Shown here piece by piece: positions 24,643-36,300 of a DNA stretch of 64,000 nt (positions are counted from its first letter, which is position 1; every line of letters begins with the position of its first letter). The DNA is taken from NCBI GenBank assembly GCA_963932465.1, contig OZ010786.1, positions 268,926,411-268,990,410 of the forward strand. The letters run 5' to 3'. The position numbers and the translations under genes were made by a program. Source of the DNA: Maratus speciosus (Eukaryota; Arthropoda; Arachnida; Araneae; Salticidae). Under the pieces are notes generated by a model that saw only the letters and a list, made by a program, of their open reading frames with translations, searched no databases and had not been told where the DNA came from.

Positions 24643-24801
24643 GCGCCCTGCCCTTTTTTATTTAAATGTTGATGCGCCCTGTCCCATTTTGCATAAGTAA
24701 CGACGCGCCCTGCCCTTTTTATAAGGGAAAAATACGCCCTGCCCCAGTTTGCATAAGTAACGATGTGCCCTGCCCTTTTTATAAGTGAAAAATACGCCCT
24801 G
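24643..24801 (-). repeat. GC-richer tandem units near the left end of the hAT element
   Basis: Units containing CGCCCTGCCC..TTTGCATAAGTAACG and CCCTGCCCTTTTTATAAG alternate about two and a half times, with a longer period near 60 bp. The same CGCCCTGCCCC motif recurs once near the right end (27910). It therefore looks like a subterminal motif array rather than an independent minisatellite. Minus-strand translation shows repeated GRAYFSLIKRAG, an accident of the repeat. Confidence 0.8.
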
Positions 24802-27639
24802 CCCATTTCTCAAAACATGTACTTTGCATCCCGTAATTTCTTGAAAAAAATGCCTTATTTTTTCTTCCCTTTATGGAAAATAATACGTGGATGCTTGAAA
24901 AACAAGTGATTCACTTGTCAGGTCACGACAGGTGACGATAATCGGACAATCGGACCCTCCCCACGCATAGCTAGAACAGGTGCACGAACCCCAATTCATT
25001 GTGTATTCAAGATTTCAACATTCCACACTGCGTTCTGTTCTGTATCCTCATATTCCAATGCGCCTGCATTTGCAGTTTAAAAATCGCTCCACTAGTTCAC
25101 GTGGTTGTTAAATACAATTCATCTAGAAATGCCTTCATCGAATCATAACAATAAATTATTGGAAGATGCAAGAAAAAAAGAAGAAAAATCATGCAAAAAA
25201 TTAGCGGATATGTTCATAGTAAAAGTATTATTTTTGTTCAGTTTTATTTTATTTAAATATTTGTATTGAAATTTATTTACAACAAAATTGAAAATATGCA
25301 CAACTAGCTTAACTTTTATTGCTAGTTGTGCATTTATTAGTTGTGTAGTTATTTACATACCATGATTTCGATGCAGACTAAAAAATAATAATAATAATAA
25401 ATTCTTTAAACATAGAGAAGTACATTATCAGATGCAAGCTGATAACAGCCGCATTTCTGTTATCTGAACAACTGAACTGTGAATGCCGTCTTTTTATTGG
25501 GGTAACCTTAACAGTGAGGTTTTTTTAGAGGGTTCTAATTTTCTGAAAACTTATTATAGTTAAATAGAAATTTGGCAAGTGGCCTAATTTATTATTATTT
25601 GAACGCAATCGGATAATTAGCAAAAGATATATATATTAATAGTATGGAAAAGAAAAGGTTAGCTTTCCGTTCTTTATGAATTATTATTTCTGCTTGCAGG
25701 TACGTTGTTTTTTCTCAGAAAAATATTTTTCTCGATTCAACAATGCGGAACTTTGTGTGTTCACAGTGTGATCTCAGAAAAAAAATTGTTAATTTCGCCA
25801 ATCGGTAATTAAAAATAGTGGGATTCATCAATTAGTCATTAAAAAAAATGCAAATTTTGTTAATCGGTTGCTGATAAAAATCGCGAGTATAGTAAATCAA
25901 GTGCCGACCCCCCCCCCCCAAAATGCTAATTTCGTCAGTTCGTCGCTTAAAATATTCGACATTCAGTTCTTCATTAATCGGTTGCGAAAAAGTAAAAAGT
26001 CGCAAATTTCGTCAATGTATCTCTGAAAAACGCCAATCGGTCGATGGAAAGAAAAATCATTTTATTTAAACTTATTACAAAAAATATGTAAACGCTATAA
26101 AGGATGATGATGATTCAGAAAATAATTGTAAAAATTATGTCGAAGCCTTCGGATAGCATGTCGAACCTTCGGATGCCGGATTACAAGATGTTTACTATAT
26201 TACTGACTACTTATAACTTACATTTTGCTTAGCATGCATCTTTTTCTTTTCTAATTTTATCAGAATTTCGGATAATGTGAATTTTTTGTATTCCGAACAG
26301 GCACCGGTCCCAACTAGTTTGAATTAGCAGGGTTCTACTGTATTACATATAGTCTGATAAGCGATTGCTATCTAATAACCTTCCCCAAGTTTTTGCGTCC
26401 AATTAATATTTTCTGAAAGATTTTTTCTTTTTATCAAAAAATAAAAAACGCTATTCGATTTCATAGCTTCTGACTAAGAGAACTTGCTAATTCCATGCAT
26501 CTAAGATTAAAATGATTTCGTGAATGTATCAGAAAGTATTTGCTTTTGACGTAAATACTTATTTAACGAAAAATCAGGATTTTAATTCTAATTCATTAAA
26601 AGTTTTGAAAAGTATAGTCTTGGTGGCAAGTTTAAAAAATTCACCATAACACCATGCTAACATTTATAGAACCAGTAATTTGCAGGATTAAATATAAATT
26701 TCTTAAGCATTAGAAGATATTTTGAGATTCTTTTTTTCTACTTTTATTCCACCCGACCGTTTCGTTTCTGTAATTTTCTTTCAAAATTAATTTCTAATGA
26801 AAACAAAAACTTCTCCCGTCGTGACCTATTTTTTCCCCCCTTTCTCTCTCTCTGGACTGTGCAGAGATAAAGACCTTTAAATACATGACTCATGTAAACT
26901 AAGCGATAGGATTCACGTGCGTTGTCATAGATTGTTTTCATTTTTTTCTTTCTTTTTCTTTTATTGCTTTAGGTTGTTGCAATCTTAAATGAATAAAATA
27001 CTTAGAGTTAGAAAAAAATTCTTTTAAAATATGTTTGCCATGGGCAGATTGATTTAAAATGTACTTACAAGTTCTATTTGATTAAAGTACTTCAGACGAC
27101 TTTTTAAAATTTCAAGCCGAGGGGGGGGGGGGGGGACGCAGTAAAGATTTGTTTTGGGTCGGGACCAGATTTTTTCCGAACCTGAACCGGGGCGGGCTGA
27201 CGCTAATTTTTTTTCGTTGCAGATCGGGTTTACTTAAAATGCTTTGCGTTTGGTTTTAACTGTTTCTGGACTGGGTTTTTCAGAAAGTCTTGAATTAATC
27301 GCGGAAAAATGTGATTTTCTTCAAAAAGCCGCGGAAAAGACCCGATTTTCGTCAAAACACCGTGGGAAAGACACGATTTTCGTAAAAGCACTGCTGAAAA
27401 AAAAATAAATAAAAATAAAAATTCGTCAAAGAGCCGCCGAAAAGATGCGAAATCTTTAGAAACTTCATGACCAAACAGGCATGTAAGGAAATTCGTTGTT
27501 TATTTCCGCAATCCTTTGACAAAATTAGTGACTTACTGTAATCGCTCTTTGAATTTTTTGGATTTTTTTTTTTAATCATTTGACAGATTGCGATTTTGAT
27601 GAATTTTGCGTCATTTTTTACCCCAGATGTTTCCATGAC

Positions 27640-27765
27640 TTTTTAGAAAAAAATGTAAATTCCCTACTTTTCCTATACATTTAAAAAATCCCCTGACTTT
27701 CCATGACTACTTCTAAATTCCCCACTTTCCAGATTTTCTATGATGCTGGAAACCTTGTAAATATA
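27640..27765 (-). repeat. Diverged fragment of the CAGGGTGTCTACAGAA family
   Basis: Read on the minus strand, this AT-rich piece has the same succession of 'GGAAA..GGGAA..ATGGAAA..CAGGGGA' units as the left ends of repeats A and B. The terminal motif itself is eroded. It lies inside the hAT-like element. Confidence 0.5.
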
Positions 27766-28041
27766 GTACAATTCCAGTTCACCTTGGTACTGCACTGAAA
27801 AAGCTGAAGGCACGGAATGTACCTTTTTAAAATTCTCCTTTCAAAAAGCTTTCTTTTGCTTGACAAAAAGTGCCCTTTTCTTGACAAAAAAGTGCTCTTT
27901 TCAGTAAATGCGCCCTGCCCCTTTTCAAAAGAAATGTGAACACTACTTATAAGGTCACTTTTCGTAAGTCCCGACTGACTGAATAGATGTTACATGTTAA
28001 AATACATTGCCTATATGATCAGTTTCCAATGTCTACTATTG

Positions 28042-28368
28042 TATAGGTCAAAATTGGGAAATTTCATTAGCGGCCACTGGTCGCTAGGGCTAATTTTTAA
28101 AGTGGCCACTTTCTTTAAACTAGCGACCACTTTATTTCAAAATGCTAAACAGTAAAATTTCTATAATTATTAATCTAAAACTGAGTAGCCCAAATAAATA
28201 TGTTAATATAAATATACTGGAACCAAAAAAAGTAGAATCCTTGATGAAATGAAATTTTTTTTATCTCCTTGTAAAAAAGTGGCCGCTGATAGACAATTTT
28301 TCACTAGCCACTTTTTTTCATTTACTGGCCCTGTGGCCAGTGGCTAGTGCTAATTTTGACCTTTATAC
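28042..28368. mobile_element. MITE-like element with GGTCAAAATT ends
   Basis: GGTCAAAATT near 28046 and AATTTTGACC near 28352-28361 are inverted and lie within TATA-containing flanks. The inner regions carry repeated GTGGCC(A/G)CT and GCCACTGG motifs on both sides. Non-coding. The superfamily is uncertain; a TA or TATA target is possible. Confidence 0.6.
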
Positions 28369-30216
28369 TATCGGATATATGGTCATATTGTCATCTTTAG
28401 TTTCTCTTTTTATTCCAAAATATCTCATAGTTTTATGCTTTTTTCCCTTTTTTAGGGTGTAAAGTGCCGAATAGACGTATCATTCGCATTCAAGTATCTT
28501 CAACTGTCGACCTCTATTTGATGATATTTGTAGATTTATTTCGTGACCGATTAACAAATTTACCAATTTATTTTGTGAGCGATTGATGAAGCTCATGGTT
28601 TTATTTGACGAGTTGTCGACAAAACTTGCAACTGATTAATGAATTTACAGTTTTATTTCGTGAGCGATTGATGAAATTTGTGGTTTTATTTGACGAGTCA
28701 TCAACAAAACTTATATGATTTTTCTGTGACCATTTTCAAGAAGTTCTCGACCAATTCAGGAAATACCAGATTTTTTCTCTGACTGACGAGTTGATTTCTC
28801 AGAAATCTGCTTAAAAAATAAATAATTTGATGAAATCTGCTAATTCGTGTAAGAATCGCATGCCGATATTTAGTGGCTAATTGCAAGAATATATCTGAAT
28901 AATCCCAGATGCAAATTTAATGAGTGGGACCCAAAATTATTCTCTAAATGACAAAAAATTTTCTGAGTCGAGACTTTATTGAGGTATACCGCCGCTTCTG
29001 AGTTTTTTTGCGCCACATATCAATGTAATTTTTTTCCTGATACTGGGGACCACAGTTTTTTTTAACTAAATTTTAAATTTGCACATCCATGAAAATGTGG
29101 CATCAATTTTTAATCATTTTTTAATTTTGTACAGTAAAAAAAGAACAAAAGGGGTAAATATCGTAGAATTATAAAGGAGAATCTATTTTTTAAGTAGAAA
29201 TACACCATTTATCGATTTGTATTATATATGTTTATAATACAAATATATGGAAATTGATAGGTATTATATACCCCTGTAAAACACATGGCGACTTAGACAT
29301 CGAAAGTTAGTGGCCAAAGCAAAAAATTTAGTCTCAATATGGAGACTAAATTTATGGTAACTCCATATAGCGACTGGCGATCGTGAATCTGCACCTATAG
29401 CTCCAATTGTATAAGATTCATTTTTGCATAAAAGTAAATTGGAAAAAGTATATAGATGAGGCAACAAAATCCGGAATATTTTAATCTTTCTAAAATAGAT
29501 TTTCTATTTAAATCAAGAGAATATTTTATCAATATTAAGTTATTAAATTTGACTAGTGTACTTTTTTTAACACCATGATTTTTTAAAAAGTTGTATGTTA
29601 AATGTCACATGAACTTTTTTTTAAATGTTGTTCTGTTTGCTTTATAGTGGCTTTAGTAGCTTTTAGTAATATCCCCTAATAAATCTGTTTTGATACTTAT
29701 GTAGTAGCATTGGAAATTATAAATTTTATGAACAAATAATGTGCAGAAGTTCATAAGTATTTTTTGTGAAAATATGTCTAAAGCTTTGGCAGAACATTTT
29801 GTGTTTTAATGTTGGCTGTGATTTTTCTTATGCTTAATGACTGTTTTCATTATTGCTTAATTATTCATAGTGTTTAATAGAAAAATGCTTTTACAAATTT
29901 GTAATTTTAATTTTTTTGCCCTTCTGCATTACTAAAAATTATTTTAACAGATGTTTTGATGTGCTATATTTCGCATACTTCACTAGATTACTAGATTACA
30001 TATATAAAATATTTTCTATTTTTATAAATTAAAATCTGTGTATCACTTAATTTTTAATATGCTATTATATCACTTGAAAAATTTTTATCAGTTGTCTCTG
30101 CTGTTGTATTATGTGTTCTATTAAGTATAATTTCTTTTAAAATGTTTTGCTTAATTTTCTTTTGCTTTTTTTTCTGCTAAACATGATCTACTTTATCTTA
30201 CTATCTCTTCTGTCAG
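28369..30216 (+). other. Intronic DNA with a diverged tandem duplication at about 28505-28710
   Basis: The phrases TTTATTTCGTGA.CGATT and TTTGACGAGT.(G/A)TC occur twice about 115 bp apart, indicating an old tandem duplication. The remainder is AT-rich with no gene. A pyrimidine-rich tract closes it at a possible splice acceptor (TCTCTTCTGTCAG). Confidence 0.45.
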
Positions 30217-30238
30217 ACACTTCATGGAATGATACTAG
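30217..30238 (+). CDS. Candidate 22-nt microexon of the host gene
   Basis: ACACTTCATGGAATGATACTA plus G is bounded by a strong acceptor (TATCTCTTCTGTCAG) and a GTATGA donor. Joined after exon B (one leftover G) it reads D-TSWNDT. Because 22 is not a multiple of three it shifts the terminal exon to a frame that stops after a few codons (..RNSNC). Inclusion would therefore replace the normal C-terminus, with the stop in the last exon where decay is unlikely. Transcript evidence is lacking and a chance match is possible. Confidence 0.35.
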
Positions 30239-30307
30239 GTATGACTTTTCTATCATAATTTGATTCTTTGCATGATCAAAATTGCCACACACACTCTTTT
30301 ATTCAGT

Positions 30308-31595
30308 CAGTGACAGCTCGTATGTACCGGGTGTCCCAAAAAGGACTGACTGATTTTAAAATTCAATAACTTGCAAACGGTGACAGATATTAAAAAAATT
30401 CTTGCAGGAGGGTTATGCATAAGGTCCAAAGTTTTTTTTACAGTGATTTTCAATTTTAGTTCGAATTACAAACAATAGATGGCGCTGCGATCAATAGACG
30501 CTGATTTCAGGCTCGATTTTCGGTTCTTCGTGGCCCGGATAATACATTTCCATCTCCTTTTTCAGCATGGAACAAGAGAAAGGACTAGAAATCGAGCCTG
30601 TATTTAGCGACTATTGCTTACAGCGCCATCTATTGTTTGTAAATCGAACTAAAATTGAAAATCACTGTAATAAAACTTTTGACCTTATGCATAACCCTCC
30701 TGCAAGAATTTTTTTAATATCTGTCACCGTTTGCAAGTTATTGAATTTTAAAATCAGTCAGTCCTTTTTGGGACACCCGGTATGTACTGTACAACTTAGC
30801 ACTCCTATTTTCATTGGGTTGTTATCAATAACATTCAATATGAGTGCTTTTCTTTTCATATTTTTATGTGTGTACATTATACAATCTTTAAGCTTAATAT
30901 TCAGCAGCTACCCTCTAGTTCATGAAAAATTACAAAAATCTATAAATGGAACTGTGTGCTTTACAGTTCTAACAATGCTGTGTTTGACTATTGTGTGTAC
31001 ATACAAATATCAGATATGAAAAGTAGCACATTAGGTAAATAGAGGCATTATTTGCTTCCACAATGCCGATAGGTGATCATTTTTCTGGTAGAGGTATGGA
31101 GAAAGCTATGGTATTACAAGAATTTTCAAGATTTAGCAATATGCAACATTTTACTAATCTACTCCAAATAAATACTGTGCTATGTTTTAAAAAATTCTGC
31201 ATATTTTTAGAAAACAAAACTCATAATAAAAATTTTCTTACATAATGTAGAATTTTTATTTTGGAAAGACAGCATAGAACAAAGATAGAATAAATTAAAA
31301 TAAATGTACAAATATTTCTATGTAGTATCTTCATATTGCATGAATTGTTATTCTTTAAAATTGGTTTAAAAATTTATATTTTTCATTTATTTTATGTTTA
31401 GTAAATTTTATTAAATTTTTGAGTGTTGGCTTATTTTTATTCAATTAGAGCAAAAAATAAAATTTAAAAGCCAAAGTCTAAAAGTCCTTTCTAATGATAG
31501 TTATTAATTTTTTTCTAGGAACTTTTTACTCATTGGTAACATAATAGCTTAAATTTTTCTGAACCTCCGCCAATTTTAGTTACGAGCCGCCACTG
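30308..31595. mobile_element. Old hAT-like element with CAGTGRCRGCTCGTA ends
   Basis: The left end CAGTGACAGCTCGTA (30308) and right end TACGAGCCGCCACTG (to 31595) are inverted with 13 of 15 positions matching. CAGTGGCG-type ends are common in hAT elements. The flanks TATTCAGT and TCATCAAT agree at only five of eight positions, so the duplication is decayed or absent. It contains the foldback MITE at 30327-30780, inserted near its left end. Confidence 0.6.
30321..30786. mobile_element. Foldback MITE, CCGGGTGTCCC ends, copy 1
   Basis: The body 30327-30780 is an almost perfect palindrome over more than 200 bp per arm, with ends CCGGGTGTCCCAAAAAGGAC and its complement. TA lies on both sides, and the flanking identity extends to TATGTA. 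A homologous copy with one mutated end is at 59225-59675. Non-coding. It fits a mariner-like TA-target element. The 150-codon frame at 30567-31019 is produced partly by this repeat and is not a gene. Confidence 0.9.
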
Positions 31596-31934
31596 TCATC
31601 AATAGTAACTTATTACTCATTACTTTAAATCAAGTTCATGTTATGTTCCATATTTATATGATCATAAAACTGAACTTGTGAAGAAAATAGAATTTAATGT
31701 GGGCTTTTGTCCATCACTTTTTATTTTAGTTCTATTCACTTAAAGAAATTATTTACTTTTGTTTTCATAATTTACTAGTTCTCTGGTACATATTTTGCTT
31801 TCATTGAAATCAAAATTTAAAATTCTCCAAACTCATTTTTGCTATGTATTTAGTCTGAAATAGTTATTTTCTTTTAATACCTCTCGATTTCAATTGAAAC
31901 AATTAAATCATGTAAATTTTTATTGCATTAATAG
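31596..31934 (+). other. Final intron segment before the terminal exon
   Basis: AT-rich, ending TTTTTATTGCATTAATAG, a modest acceptor. No other feature. Confidence 0.4.
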
Positions 31935-31999
31935 AAACTCAAATTGTTGAAGAAGTCAGCAGTCCTAGGCAAGCCATGCCTGCACCTCAACATGTATAA
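31935..31999 (+). CDS. Terminal coding exon of the host gene
   Basis: After the acceptor AATAG, the two bases AA complete a codon with the G left by exon B. The frame continues TQIVEEVSSPRQAMPAPQHV and then TAA at 31997-31999. The phase agreement with exon B, the compatible acidic/proline-rich composition and the long feature-poor AT-rich stretch that follows (a typical 3' UTR) support this as the C-terminal exon. The C-terminus carries no retention signal or lipidation motif that I recognise. Confidence 0.72.
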
Positions 32000-32564
32000 G
32001 TTTATGGAATTAGCCACAACGTCTCTCACCATGTGCCGGGCACCTGTGTATTTTAGCAGTTATGAAGACAAGAAAGCTTATAATGAGTTATGAATGGCTG
32101 ATTCTAACAATCAAAGAAAAATGAACTGTGAATTATTTATTGTCTCATTTTTCAGTCATTTTATTTGTAAATTTTATGTTGTATCAAAGATTAGTTTAGG
32201 GTCATGATGCTTATATTTGTTATCTTTTTATCTGTAACATGTTTTGTAGCTGCTATGGTAAAGGAAAGAATATTTTAGCATTATTTTTGCATTTGATGTA
32301 TTATACTTGAATGAATTTCATTGTACAAACTTGTATGTTATATAATAGATTTTATATTCTACATTAACCACACCCCCCCCCCCCCTTTCACCGCAAACAG
32401 TTTAAAAAGTTGTAAATGAGTCATTCCATGAAATATATAAACATATTGAATAATGTGCATGTATCCACACATGTATAAATATTTACTTGGCATGTGCAAG
32501 CAGCTCATATTTTAAAGTTTTAGGCATGTAAAAGTATTTATAAATTTTTAATTATATAAATAAA
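32000..32564 (+). other. Proximal 3' UTR with candidate polyadenylation signals
   Basis: Begins after the stop at 31999. AATAAA occurs at 32559-32564 and again at 32690-32695 and further downstream, so the UTR may have several ends. A C-tract lies at about 32371-32385. Confidence 0.5.
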
Positions 32565-33314
32565 AACATTTAATATATATGCTTTTTGTATTTTATTTCA
32601 AGTAGTTCATTATTTCAGTAGTTATTTATCAATCCCTCTCTTTCTTTATTAGTAACATTTATGAATGCTATAATATTATACAATAATTTAATAAAGATAA
32701 TAAAGATTTTTGCATAATACACAAAATGATACTTTGTAAAAAAAGGATATAGAATTTTTTTTAAATCTGTGTATATATTGTATTGAAATTAAACAAGGTT
32801 TTATTTAAAAAAAAAAAAAACCAATAATTGCATAAAAGTAAGCAAAACTAAATTGTCTGCATAACTACATCCTGCTAATGTCACTTAACGATAAATGTAG
32901 ATTGCTATTGAAACTATAGTCATCATTTGTTAGCATTATTTTGAGAACTTTTTTTTCATCATTTATTTCATCTCCAGTGAACTTATCATTGCTTATTCAA
33001 AAAATCATTAATTATTCGTTATGTAGTATTTATTTTACATATTCTGTTCAATGCTCTCTGATATAAAATCAAACATTTTCATAAGCTGCTTTGTTTTAAA
33101 TATTGCCTATTAAAGGCTTTAAATTGCATCTAAGTTTTAAAACCCTCTTATGTTAGATCCTAAATTAATGTATTTTATGTGTAAATTAAAAGTATTCTTA
33201 TTATAAATATGAAGGCTTTTTTTTTTTTTTTTTTTCTTTTAAAGGTCTTAATCCTCTGACAGTCTAGCAAAATGGCAAAATTGTAACGTTTTCTCTGTAT
33301 TTTGTTTTAAATAC

Positions 33315-33346
<32 letters not shown>

Positions 33347-36300
33347 TCAACATTATATAAAAAAAGTTAATTATAAAAATGAATGTGATCTTTGAGGTTA
33401 TTAATCATTGCTCAGTGTATTAAAAATGCATTAAATCAATAGAAGTTTTACTTTAAATAACGCTTATATTGAAGTGAAACCTGGAATTTAGTGAACATTT
33501 TAACACAGGCTTGTCTGTGCGAGGTTTAAACTCCCCCATTTCCTGTTAAAGAAAAGTATTTCCTGAAATAACATTTTGTTTAAGGTTATGTTGTAATTAT
33601 TGCAAAAGTATTGCCTTCCAACAAGTGAAAAGAAAGTTTAAAATATTGTTTTCGTTAATAGTTTGAGCCTCAGATTCATGTTGAATGTAATATTGTGTTC
33701 ACATATTTGTTTTGCTCATTGGATAAAATATCCCTGTAATAATTTTTTTTTTTGCTATAGAGTTATTGTAAATATTCAAGATTTTATGAATATAAATCTG
33801 ATATTAAAGTAATAACTTTAAATTTTGTGAAATTTTATTTTAATGTTCTGTTTACATTAATTTGAAGGATGCAAGAAAATACTTTTTTAACCACCTGCTG
33901 ATTTATAACGTTAAGTGTCAATTTATGTAGATATTAATTTTTAAATAAATGTGTACATTATTTTTTTATACAGTTTTTATTTTATGAAACGTTTTCAGTA
34001 TTTAAGCTTGGATAATATTTTATTTTTAAATAATTATTTAAATATTACAAGTTAAGCTATTCAAATTCTATTTGAATATGTATTATGTATTTCAATATCG
34101 AAGTCAAGTTAAAGATTATTTTTCAGACAATTAGAAATATTGCATTCAAGAAAACACTTTGCTCTAATAGTTCTTTTGTAAAATGTCCCAGATTTAACTG
34201 TGGCCACTTTTTTAATATTAATGTTTTGGTGGTTTGTTTATATTTGCACGCATCCATGCATCTGTATGTAGTGAAATTGAAATGCAGAAGCATGTAATTT
34301 AATTATTGGGTAAACAGATTTATTTATCTTCCAGATTATCAAAATCTTATGTAGTTTGAGGCACTTTTTTATCTATTTTAATAATATTAAATCTTATTAA
34401 AGTTTTTATGGCATTTGCATAGCATAATATATATAAAGTTGCTTTAAAGGTCTAGTATCTGTTTCATGGGGAGGAGGGGAATTATTTATGTTACAATATT
34501 TATCACTTGCATGTATTTTTAATGCAAAGATCATGAAAAACTTCTGTATTATTTGAAAAATTAAACTTTTAAGAAGTTTCAATGGATTATGTTAGTCATT
34601 TAGAATTAGTGAATTACTAATTGTTGGTAATTATCCTATTTTGACACAAAAGTCCCTCAGTTGTATTTTGATGATTAAACATTTTACAAGCAGCTCATAT
34701 TTTCCTTTAAATAGAACATTATTGCAAAAAATGTTTTAGAAGTCCTGTTTAATGGATTATTTTCTTGAAATAGTGATAGTTTTTTTTTTTTTTCTTTCCT
34801 GTTTTAAAAGAGGTATTGTTCATTTTCTCATGGATTAAAAGTTAATACAAAAATAGAATTCTTTGTTAGAATTTTATGGAATGATTCATTGTTACTTTTA
34901 TCTTAAGTGCATTAATATTTTAGAATAACTTCATGTTTATTTGTATGTAAAATTATAAAGTCTATGCAACTATAAAAATATCTATGCAAGCTTTTCATAA
35001 CTTGTAATTTTCATTGAACTTAATGTGATTAATGCTGCTCTTTAAATTATGTTACTTTGTAATATTCACATTTCTAAATAAATATTTATAAGATTTTTGA
35101 AAATATATATATTGGAAAATGAATTAAAGAAACTTTGCAAAATTTTAGTTACATATTTTATATGTCAGTTTAGATTTTCGAAGAGCTTAAAATTTTTACA
35201 TATTATTTTGCTTTCACGCAACCATAGCTTTTTACATTTTAAAAATCAATACTTTGAATTATTTCAGATATTTTAATAACTTTTTTTATTGTCTTCTGAA
35301 ACGATCAAATTTTTTTTTTTAGCATTACATTACATACATCGATACTCACTTTGATTTAATTGAACATTTTTAGTGCTTGGTGCTTTAAATATTTTACTTG
35401 CTCATTCAATTTTGTGTACATTCATGTAAAATACCAGTTTATTTTTGAAAGTTTCGCCTTGAAAATAAAAAGGTTATGGTGTTTATATACCCATTTTGAG
35501 ATTTCTTGAAAATTACTTGTAAATTCATCGATTATAGCATTTTGATGTAATAGCTATTGTTGGGTTACAACACAATGAAAATATATATGCACTTTGAATC
35601 TTTTTATTCAGTTAACTAAGTCTTATTTATTAAGGCTGAAAAATAAGCTTTATTCAACTATTTTTCATAAAATAACATTTAAATTATGTGATTGTGTTAT
35701 TTCCTCAAATAAAACTGTATTTAAAGTTGGAGCTAAGTGAATGCTTAATTCAAAAATGAAATTCTTATTTCCCCATATAGAAAAAAATTTCCTATCATTT
35801 ATTTTTTTTTCATATCCGATGTAATAAATCTGCTCTAAAAAGTGTTTGATTCATAATTATAAGAAATTAGGTTGAATCAAAAATTTGTAACTGAAGTGTA
35901 GCAGGTAAGCTTGTGTCTGGGAAATTACTGTACCTGAAAACTTATCATATTGCAGTTGGAAGTAGTTCTTTAGAGGATACCGAATTCAAAAGAAAATATA
36001 TAAAAATAAATATATTGAAACCTCCTTGTGTGACCACCTCCCTGAATGATAATTTTTTCATGGAACGAAATTTATTCCCATAGGCTCAATACTAATTTTA
36101 CCTCCATTCAGAGACCATCCCAGTTGAACTTCCTCCATGAGCGACCCATTTCTTTGAAGAAAATGAAACAAATTCCGTTCTTTCCTGGTCGCTTGAAGAA
36201 GGTTTTATTAGAAAAATAATTCCAGAGAGAGCACATTATTCAGCAAACTTCTAAACTTAGATTTTTTTATTATTATTTCGGTCTGGTAACTTTTAAGTGT

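Larger units (their letters stand above)
24601..27953. mobile_element. 3.3 kb hAT-like element, no intact transposase
   Basis: The body is 24609-27945, with ends TAGTGTTC and GAACACTA. The flanks are CTTATAAA and CTTATAAG, an 8-bp duplication with one mismatch. The size would suit an autonomous hAT element, but no frame exceeds ~95 codons and no BED finger or dimerisation domain is visible. Near 25129 a start codon opens a short lysine-rich peptide (MPSSNHNNKLLEDARKKEEK). It runs into a possible splice donor (GTAAAA) at about 25220 and could be a remnant first exon. Confidence 0.7.
24556..27981. mobile_element. Small pogo-like MITE split by a hAT insertion
   Basis: The left end CAGTCAGTACTGGATATATG and the right end ..GTCCCGACTGACTG form an inverted repeat (CAGTCAGT). 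The left flank is TA; the right flank is AA, so the target duplication is imperfect. Once the 3.3 kb insert at 24609-27945 is removed, only ~90 bp remain, with 'CTTATAAGGTCAC' repeated three times. It resembles pogo/Tigger-type short elements. Confidence 0.5.

Noticed and set aside
24585..24806. Repetitive protein GRAYFSLIKRAG on the minus strand
   Set aside because: Translation of a subterminal DNA repeat whose units do not keep the frame elsewhere.
30567..31019. 150-codon plus-strand open frame
   Set aside because: Its first half is the right arm of a foldback MITE that is repeated elsewhere, and the rest is AT-driven hydrophobic sequence. No domain, and a reading frame across a repeat boundary is not evidence for a gene.
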